The notes beneath the pieces are model-generated. The model did no database searches and was not told the DNA's origin. It saw nothing but the letters and a program-made list of their open reading frames with translations. DNA of 40,016 bases, from assembly GCF_000384655.1 (NCBI RefSeq), contig NZ_ARQI01000100.1, forward strand, positions 1 to 40,016. The letters are read 5' to 3'. The translations under genes were made by a program, and so were the position numbers. The stretch is from Brachyspira innocens ATCC 29796 (GTDB taxonomy: Bacteria; Spirochaetota; Brachyspiria; Brachyspirales; Brachyspiraceae). Below, in pieces: positions 34,902-40,016 of the stretch (position 1 is its first letter; the number at the start of each line of letters is the position of its first letter).

Positions 34902-35936
34902 TTAATTGTTAATATATTTCAAAACTTTTTCTTCCATTTCTAAATCATTCATTTTTTCAGCACATTTTATAAAATTATCATACACAGCTTTAGTATATGA
35001 TAAATGCTCATTACTAAAAGCTATTTTTACAAATTTCCATAATGCATTATCTTTATCGATATTATCTTTATTGAGAATAATTTTTAAAGCACAATCTACG
35101 ATTAGTATTCCAGCATTGATATTATAAAATGCATCTATATTTTTTATATCATCAATATTATTTGTAAGAGTATCATAGGCTTCATCATATTTTGAAAGCC
35201 TTACAAGATTTTCTATATAATTCCCCAAGTATGAAAGTAAATAAAATAAATTCTTCTTTGAAATCAAAGCATTTTTTTTATTTTTTTCATAATTATCCTT
35301 TGAAATAGAGTATAACTCTTTATTTGCATTTAGTTCTCCTTCTTTGTTTCCAACCTCAATCTCAAAATCTCTTAATCTCTCTAAATTAATTCTGTCCCAC
35401 ACTTTTATAGAAGATTTCCATATATCTATAAGCTCATAATATAAATCTTTAAATCCCAGCTCTAAAGCATAATGTATAGTATAGAGTATATTCAATTTTT
35501 CTATATCATCTTCAAATCTCACATCGCTGTCATATCCTATTGAACAATCAGTATTAGCTTCTTTAGCCTGTTTGAATAATGCTTTATTATCTTTACCATA
35601 TCTATTAAGCAGAAATGTTAAAACCTCTAATGATATGCCTATACCTTTATATTTTGATGTCTTTCTGTCTTTTATCTCTTCTTCAAATAAATAAACTATT
35701 ATATTTTTTACAGCATCTTTTTTTAAAGCTTTTATATTCTTATAATACAAAATAGCAAATGCAAGTCTTGCCCTTAATAAATAGTTTTTATCAACATTAT
35801 CTTCACTTTCGCATGAATATTTTTTTATTAAAACGTCAAAATTTTCTTTATTTTCATAAAAAGAATTCACCATATTATCAAAATCATTCTGATACATTTT
35901 TAAAGCATTAATTAATTTTTCCTGATATAATTCCAT
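34902..35936 (-). CDS. Helical protein of unknown function
   Basis: A 344-residue soluble protein with no signal or membrane segment. It is predicted to be nearly all helix, rich in K, E, N, D, Y and L, and may form TPR-like helical pairs: phrases such as LRARLAFAILYYKNIKALKKDA, LNILYTIHYALELGFKDLYYELI and GNYIENLVRLSKYDEAYDTLTNNI have the right spacing, but no repeat is regular enough to name. AGGAG lies ten bases before the ATG. It stands alone between convergent comF and the PepSY-like gene. Unrecognised family; possibly a scaffold or adaptor from the helical repeat look, which is inference only. Confidence 0.75.
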   Translation of the reverse strand: MELYQEKLINALKMYQNDFDNMVNSFYENKENFDVLIKKYSCESEDNVDKNYLLRARLAFAILYYKNIKALKKDAVKNIIVYLFEEEIKDRKTSKYKGIGISLEVLTFLLNRYGKDNKALFKQAKEANTDCSIGYDSDVRFEDDIEKLNILYTIHYALELGFKDLYYELIDIWKSSIKVWDRINLERLRDFEIEVGNKEGELNANKELYSISKDNYEKNKKNALISKKNLFYLLSYLGNYIENLVRLSKYDEAYDTLTNNIDDIKNIDAFYNINAGILIVDCALKIILNKDNIDKDNALWKFVKIAFSNEHLSYTKAVYDNFIKCAEKMNDLEMEEKVLKYINN

Positions 35937-36058
35937 AATATTTATACTCCTAAGTGAAAACTATATAAGAAAAATGAAGTTTTGTCAAAATTATTTTTAC
36001 AGTTATGTTACTAATATAGCTTTTTATGTATATACAATATTTTATATTAATTAATTTT

Positions 36059-36508
36059 TTAAGATTTTTTTATTTTTATAATATTGCCTTCATAGTCTAT
36101 ATAAATATATTCTTTATCATCGGCCTTAAACTCTATTCCTTTGCTTCTTTTGTATATATTATTAATGGTTTTATATTTTGACTTAATTATATTTATTATT
36201 TTAGAGTCAATAAACTTTTCTGCTGTACTAATAGCTATTGTTTGTCTATTGCCTATTACAGAAGTCCATTCACCTTTTCTATTAAAGTTAATTGATGAGC
36301 CTCCTTCAAAAATTACAGTATATTGTGAAGAAACAGAGGCACTATACACTTTATAGTCATTAAAATATTTATTTACAAACTCCTGAATATTTATCGGCAA
36401 GGAAGTATATGGTATAAAATTGATATTTCTCTCATCATCAAAAAACAAAAATGAAGAAGAGGTTAAATATATAAAAACTATTAAAATATAATATATATTT
36501 CTTTTCAT
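36059..36508 (-). CDS. Exported PepSY-like domain protein
   Basis: A 149-residue protein with an N-terminal signal peptide (IYYILIVFIYLTSSSFLFF), followed by one PepSY-like domain: IPYTSLPINIQEFVNKYFNDY, VIFEGGSSINFNRKGEWTSVIGN, and YIYIDYEGNIIKIKK. It is the exported paralogue of the protein encoded at 27780-28157. Proteins of this domain family are typically periplasmic and may bind or inhibit other proteins, but no function is established. AAGGAT sits upstream of the ATG. A TAGTCAATAGTAC stretch just upstream may hold its promoter; it is divergent from the MATE gene, 168 bases away. Confidence 0.8.
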   Translation of the reverse strand: MKRNIYYILIVFIYLTSSSFLFFDDERNINFIPYTSLPINIQEFVNKYFNDYKVYSASVSSQYTVIFEGGSSINFNRKGEWTSVIGNRQTIAISTAEKFIDSKIINIIKSKYKTINNIYKRSKGIEFKADDKEYIYIDYEGNIIKIKKS

Positions 36509-36583
36509 AAAAATATATCCTTAAATTTATAGTCAATAGTACAGCAAAATATAAATATTTCAATACCAAATAAAAAAGTAAAT

Positions 36584-36659
36584 TTTCGTACTTTTTCTAT
36601 TGACAAAAGAGTAAACATGCATATAATACCATATTTATATAGTACGAAAGAAGACTATT
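36584..36659 (+). promoter_or_regulatory. MATE promoter flanked by a 9-bp inverted operator
   Basis: TTGACA (36600-36605) and TATAAT (36622-36627), both perfect, have a 16-base spacer. They lie between TTTCGTACT (36584-36592) and its exact inverse AGTACGAAA (36641-36649). The right arm extends to the motif AGTACGAAAnAAnACTATT (36641-36659), also found downstream of the -10 of the SPFH gene. The layout fits repression by a dimeric regulator that loops or covers the promoter. Confidence 0.65.
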
Positions 36660-36676
36660 TTTAAAAGGAGTTTATC

Positions 36677-38029
36677 ATGATTAATACTTACCAAAATACT
36701 AAAAACATGGAAAAATCTTTTTTTAAGTATGTTTTGCCTGCAATAGTTTCTACTATGCTTGGAGGGCTTTATATAGTTGTAGACGGATTTTTTGTAGGTA
36801 ATTCTATGGGGGATAATGGGCTTACTGCTATTAATTTAGTTTATCCTATAGGTACTTTAATTGCAGCATGTGCTGTTATGCTTGGTATGGGAGGCTCTGT
36901 TATAATGTCTACATACCTTGGGGGAGGCGAGAGCAAAGGTTTTAATAAAGCTAAATCAAATACTTTTATCACTTTAATACTTGCATGTATTATATTAACT
37001 ATTATTTTGCTTTTATTAAAAAATAAATTAATATATCTTCTAGGTGCTAGGGATAATATATTTAAACTTGCTGATGAATATATTACGGTTATAATATTAG
37101 GAGGCAGTTTTCAGATAATATCATATGGGAGCATGCCTATAATAAGAAATTTAGGAAAAACTATTCATGCTATGGCATTTATGGGTGCAGGTCTTATAAC
37201 AAACATTATACTTGACTATTTATTTTTAATGGTTTTTAAATGGGGAATGTTTGGTGCGGCACTTGCTACAATAATAGCACAGGGTATTGTTGCTTTAATC
37301 TCTCTATATTATTTATTTATAAGAAAAAAATATAGAGTAAAATTATCAGACTTTGACTTATCAATGATAAAAAGAGCCGTTCAAATAGGTCTTTCTCCTT
37401 TTGGTTTGGTTATGGCACCTTCTTTGATAGTAATATTTAATAATTGGCAGTGTATAAAGTATGGAGGATATACAGCAGCTTCTGCGTATTCGGTAATAAA
37501 CTATATATACGGATCTGTTATATATTTGTTTGAAGGTATTGCTGAGGGCTGTCAGCCTATGATAAGCTATTTTAAAGGTGCTAAAAGAAATGATCTTATG
37601 AAAAAAGTATTTAAAAAAGGAGTATTATTTGCCGTGATACTTGCCTCAATTATTTTAAGTATAATTCTAATATTTAAAAATAATTTTGGTATTTTATTCG
37701 GTTCTTCTATAGAAACTAATGATATTATAAGCAAAGGATTAATTTTAATATCTGTTTCATTTATACTTCAGCCTATAGTAAGATTAGGAACAGCTTATTT
37801 TTACTCTTCGGGTGAAAGCAGATATTCAGCACTTTTAACTTATATAGACCCTTTATTTGTAAGCCCTTTATGCATATTAGTACTTCCGCTATTTTTTAAT
37901 CTTAACGGAGTGTGGCTTGCTTTACCTTTTTCTCAGTTTATACTAATAGTATTATTTATATTTATTTTTTATAATACAAATATAAAAGATAAAGATTTTA
38001 TAAAAAAGACAGTATATCAAAATGAATAG
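36677..38029 (+). CDS. MATE-family multidrug/organic cation exporter
   Basis: A 450-residue inner-membrane protein with about 12 hydrophobic helices in two halves. The start FKYVLPAIVSTMLGGLYIVVDGFFVGNSMGDNGLTAINLVYP is the typical MATE opening, and MLGMGGSVIMSTYLGGGESKGFNKA and IRNLGKTIHAMAFMGAGLITNIILDYLF follow; the second half has a matching SYFKGAKRNDLMKKVF and RLGTAYFYSSGESRYSAL. Such proteins export cationic drugs or metabolites using a Na+ or H+ gradient. AAGGAG lies eight bases before the ATG. The promoter is near-ideal but flanked by an operator-like inverted repeat, so induction by a substrate-sensing repressor is plausible. No regulator gene is adjacent. Confidence 0.92.
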   Translation: MINTYQNTKNMEKSFFKYVLPAIVSTMLGGLYIVVDGFFVGNSMGDNGLTAINLVYPIGTLIAACAVMLGMGGSVIMSTYLGGGESKGFNKAKSNTFITLILACIILTIILLLLKNKLIYLLGARDNIFKLADEYITVIILGGSFQIISYGSMPIIRNLGKTIHAMAFMGAGLITNIILDYLFLMVFKWGMFGAALATIIAQGIVALISLYYLFIRKKYRVKLSDFDLSMIKRAVQIGLSPFGLVMAPSLIVIFNNWQCIKYGGYTAASAYSVINYIYGSVIYLFEGIAEGCQPMISYFKGAKRNDLMKKVFKKGVLFAVILASIILSIILIFKNNFGILFGSSIETNDIISKGLILISVSFILQPIVRLGTAYFYSSGESRYSALLTYIDPLFVSPLCILVLPLFFNLNGVWLALPFSQFILIVLFIFIFYNTNIKDKDFIKKTVYQNE

Positions 38030-38031
38030 TA

Positions 38032-38082
38032 AAATAATAGGTTTTAAGTAATTATTTTATTTTTATTTAAAACCTATTATTT
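38032..38082. terminator. Bidirectional terminator after the MATE gene
   Basis: Perfect 16-bp stem (38032-38047 with 38067-38082), AATAATAGGTTTTAA type, around a 19-base A/T loop, between convergent genes. Confidence 0.7.
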
Positions 38083-38099
38083 AATAATGTAGATAATAT

Positions 38100-39077
38100 T
38101 TAAGCAATTATAGAAGCTATAAGCATAGATATAAGTTTTATTATTATTAACAGAGCTAATGAAAATATAGCAGAAGTTAATATAAACTTATTAGCTTTTT
38201 CTATATGCCTTATTTCCAAATCTTCTAAATATTCACCTACTAAAGGTCTGTCGTACATTTCACCGTCTTTTATATATTCTCCACCAAGCTCTATATCTAA
38301 AGCCCCTGCAACACTTGCTTCCAATCTTGCTTTATTATTTTTGCCGTCTCTTTTTAATGCTGTAAAGGCATTTTTATATTCATATCTTAATATTCTTGAT
38401 GTTATAATATGAACAATAGATGTAAAAAAAGAAGGTATTATATTTAATATATAGCAGAGTTTTATATTAAATATTCCAAAAATATCATCGCTTTTATTTT
38501 CGTCTATATATACAGTGTCTGAAGAGCTTTCAGATAATTTATAAATGGCTTTATATGCTATACAAAGAGGAGCTCCGCCCAAAAGTAAAAATATTGCAGG
38601 GTATATATAATCTTCAGCAATACTTATTACAGTATATTCAATAGTGTTTTTTATAATCTGTTCTTCTTCAATATCTTCCGTATCTATATCGGTATTTTCT
38701 TTAAGCAGAGATTTTGCCTTCTTTATATCATTATTTTTTAAGCTATGATATATACGTGAGCTAATCTCTAATGGCTTTCTAATACCCAATGTAATATAAC
38801 ATAATGCCAATTCTATTATCAAACCTAAAAGAAAATGAACTTTATATAAAAGCATTAAAAGAAAAAATGGTATTAAAAAACATATTGCTATGATTATTAA
38901 AGAAGATAATGTTCCTATAACAAATGAAAGTGTATTATTTTGAGTATTTACTTTTTTTCTAAATAAATCTTCAGCTATAAAATGCAGTCTTGGTACAAAT
39001 ACAAAAGGATCAAATTTTATATTTTTAATAAATATATTTAAAAGAAAGGATATAGGTAATATTAAAAGTATTTTCAT
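38100..39077 (-). CDS. cobD: CobD/CbiB-like membrane protein (adenosylcobinamide-phosphate synthase family)
   Basis: A 325-residue membrane protein with four or five hydrophobic segments. The family core can be followed: SRIYHSLKNNDIKKAKSLL, then ISIAEDYIYPAIFLLLGGAPLCIAYKAIYKL, which aligns with the ESxAENxxDGxxAPLFxxxxGGAPGAxxYKAxNTL region of CbiB, then an NIIPSFFTS block (for NyxPARL) and RLEASVAGALDIELGGEYIKDGE (for AMAGALGVxLGG). CbiB attaches aminopropanol to cobyric acid. Several normally constant positions differ (AEN to AED, NTL to KLS), so activity is uncertain. The adjacent histidine phosphatase of CobC type, 47 bases upstream, supports a corrinoid role. The ribosome site is weak. 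Confidence 0.75.
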   Translation of the reverse strand: MKILLILPISFLLNIFIKNIKFDPFVFVPRLHFIAEDLFRKKVNTQNNTLSFVIGTLSSLIIIAICFLIPFFLLMLLYKVHFLLGLIIELALCYITLGIRKPLEISSRIYHSLKNNDIKKAKSLLKENTDIDTEDIEEEQIIKNTIEYTVISIAEDYIYPAIFLLLGGAPLCIAYKAIYKLSESSSDTVYIDENKSDDIFGIFNIKLCYILNIIPSFFTSIVHIITSRILRYEYKNAFTALKRDGKNNKARLEASVAGALDIELGGEYIKDGEMYDRPLVGEYLEDLEIRHIEKANKFILTSAIFSLALLIIIKLISMLIASIIA

Positions 39078-39124
39078 GTTAATTTATTCCAAATTAAAAG
39101 TTATTACTAATAATCATCGTAAAA

Positions 39125-39715
39125 TTAGAACTTTTCTATAATATTTATATTATTTTTATCGTCTATTTCTGTGTAATAACCGCATCCGTTTTGTAAAAGG
39201 TATTCATAAAACCCTAATTTCTGTTTATCGAATCTGCTGAATATAGACATGATAACACCACCATGTGTTACAACAGCGGTATAATTCATATTATTTTTTT
39301 TCATATCTTCTATAATATAAAAATATGCTTCTTCTGTTCTTTTGAAGAAACTATCAGAAGTCTCTCCGTTAGGTACATTGCTTTTCCAATTAGTTCTAAA
39401 AAACTCTTTATAATAAGGATTATCTTTTAATTCATCATGATTTTTACCTTCAAAATCACCGAAGCATCTTTCTCTCAAATCATTTATAATTTCTTTATTT
39501 TCTTCATAATCATTGAAATATATCTGAGCAGTTTCTAAGCATCTTTTTAGAGGACTGCAGTATAGTTTTTGAACTGGTTTATATTTATCTATAATGCTTT
39601 TTTTGTTTATAAGAAAATCTTTTCCAGCTTCAGATAATGGAGCATCAGTAGAACCTAGCCATCTGCCTTCAGCATTTAATTTTGTTTGCCCATGACGTAT
39701 AAATAGTATTTTCAT
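39125..39715 (-). CDS. cobC: Histidine phosphatase family protein, probable alpha-ribazole phosphatase
   Basis: A 196-residue cytoplasmic phosphatase of the phosphoglycerate-mutase-like branch. The phosphorylated histidine is in FIRHGQT (residues 5-11), and the pocket is completed by CSPLKRCLETA, the acid in DLRERCFGDFEGKNHDEL, and the second histidine in VVTHGGVI. FGDFEGK and the overall length match CobC, which removes phosphate from alpha-ribazole phosphate in cobalamin lower-loop assembly. The neighbouring cobD-like gene favours that assignment over a general phosphoglycerate mutase. GGAG lies eight bases before the ATG. Own promoter at 39763-39790. Confidence 0.82.
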   Translation of the reverse strand: MKILFIRHGQTKLNAEGRWLGSTDAPLSEAGKDFLINKKSIIDKYKPVQKLYCSPLKRCLETAQIYFNDYEENKEIINDLRERCFGDFEGKNHDELKDNPYYKEFFRTNWKSNVPNGETSDSFFKRTEEAYFYIIEDMKKNNMNYTAVVTHGGVIMSIFSRFDKQKLGFYEYLLQNGCGYYTEIDDKNNINIIEKF

Positions 39716-39762
39716 AATGATTACTCCATTTAAAAATTAATTTGTTCAGCGTTTAAGTTTAC

Positions 39763-39790
39763 ATTATAATAGCAGTTTATTTTTTTTCAA
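39763..39790 (-). promoter_or_regulatory. Promoter of the cobC-cobD pair
   Basis: Minus-strand TTGAAA (39785-39790) and TATAAT (39763-39768) with a 16-base spacer, about 47 bases before the cobC start. No cobalamin riboswitch features were seen in the short leader. Confidence 0.65.
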
Positions 39791-39860
39791 TAAGATTATT
39801 GATATTATTTTTATAACTTGTGAAATTATGTAAAAATAATATGTGGGTTTATAAATATTA

Positions 39861-39889
39861 TTGACAAATATGTTTATAGAATATAGAAT
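39861..39889 (+). promoter_or_regulatory. Promoter in front of the AACAC-repeat reading frame
   Basis: TTGACA (39861-39866) and TAGAAT (39884-39889) with an ideal 17-base spacer, one mismatch in the -10. The expected start of transcription is about 22 bases before the ATG at 39918. Confidence 0.7.
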
Positions 39890-39917
39890 ATGCTAACTAT
39901 ATAATTTTGGTATATTT

Positions 39918-40016
39918 ATGAACAACACAACACAACACAACACAACACAACACAACACAACACAACACAACACAACACAACACAACACAACACAACACAA
40001 CACAACACAACACAAC
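39918..40016 (+). CDS. 5' end of a gene starting with an AACAC repeat (partial, runs off the window)
   Basis: ATG at 39918 is followed directly by AACAAC and then pure AACAC pentamers to the window edge, 33 codons without a stop. All three frames of the tract encode the same cycle N-T-T-Q-H, because 5 and 3 share no factor, so the reading frame after the tract depends on the number of repeats. A consensus promoter lies upstream. The ribosome site is poor (GG in TTTTGGTATATTT only). The rest of the gene is not in the window, so neither product nor intactness can be judged. The other possibility is a non-coding repeat that happens to follow an ATG. Confidence 0.5.
   Translation, partial: MNNTTQHNTTQHNTTQHNTTQHNTTQHNTTQHN
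39921..40016 (+). repeat. Perfect pentanucleotide tandem repeat (AACAC)n
   Basis: From 39924 to the last base there are 18 full AACAC units plus three bases, with no interruption; AAC precedes them. The tract reaches the end of the window, so the true length is unknown. Uninterrupted tracts of this kind are prone to strand slippage. Confidence 0.97.

Noticed and set aside
39716-39762. Cobalamin riboswitch ahead of cobC
   Set aside because: The leader is under 50 bases and A+T-rich, with no B12-box-like sequence or structured element.
39921-40016. CRISPR or other spacer array at the right edge
   Set aside because: The unit is 5 bp with no spacers; it is a simple tandem repeat.

Overview
The window is A+T-rich DNA (roughly a quarter G+C by eye) from a diderm spirochaete, almost certainly Brachyspira. 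Support: a TlyC-type hemolysin/CBS gene, paired OppA lipoproteins, an outer-membrane assembly and lipid A block (tamB-bamA-skp-lpxD), a methyl-accepting chemotaxis gene, consensus TTGACA/TATAAT promoters in very A+T-rich spacers, and a dispersed hairpin repeat family carrying GGCGGACAG. Species cannot be decided. Both ends lie in repeats (a truncated dispersed repeat on the left, a pure AACAC tract on the right), so the window may be a whole draft contig.

Layout. 1-5.8 kb (minus strand): NeuB-family synthase, tRNA-Thr(UGU), then coaBC followed by a two-gene MacB/LolD-type ABC exporter. 5.9-14.3 kb: two paralogous OppA lipoproteins on the minus strand flank a plus-strand operon phoH-pgpH-ybeY-tlyC; phoH appears to start at a non-AUG codon. 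14.3-17.5 kb: a repeat-bearing intergenic region, a secreted ankyrin protein, and a chemoreceptor broken by a one-base frameshift. 17.6-26.4 kb (minus strand): tamB-bamA-skp-lpxD, envelope biogenesis. 26.5-31.9 kb (plus strand): an orphan PTS EIIA with a perfect consensus promoter, a repeat-rich spacer holding a 207-bp element with 19-bp terminal inverted repeats, then a 47-aa protein, a PepSY-like protein, an exported protein of unknown function, an MBL hydrolase, a DUF1848 protein and tilS. 32-40 kb: monoacylglycerol lipase-like hydrolase, SPFH protein plus ComF, an unknown helical protein, a second PepSY-like protein, a MATE exporter with a flanking operator-like inverted repeat, and a cobD/cobC-like pair.

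How the genes work together. The envelope block supplies beta-barrel assembly (BamA), a periplasmic chaperone (Skp), inter-membrane transport (TamB) and lipid A acylation (LpxD). PhoH, PgpH, YbeY and TlyC form a widespread RNA-maturation/c-di-AMP/ion-transport neighbourhood. OppA copies lack adjacent permeases and presumably feed a transporter encoded elsewhere.

The most notable signal is at the right edge: a consensus promoter drives an ATG followed at once by at least 18 perfect AACAC pentamers, open in all frames. This is the architecture of a phase-variable contingency gene, although the body of the gene lies outside the window. Second-tier signals are a shared 19-bp motif downstream of the -10 of the SPFH and MATE genes, a MITE-like element, a non-AUG phoH start and a frameshifted chemoreceptor.
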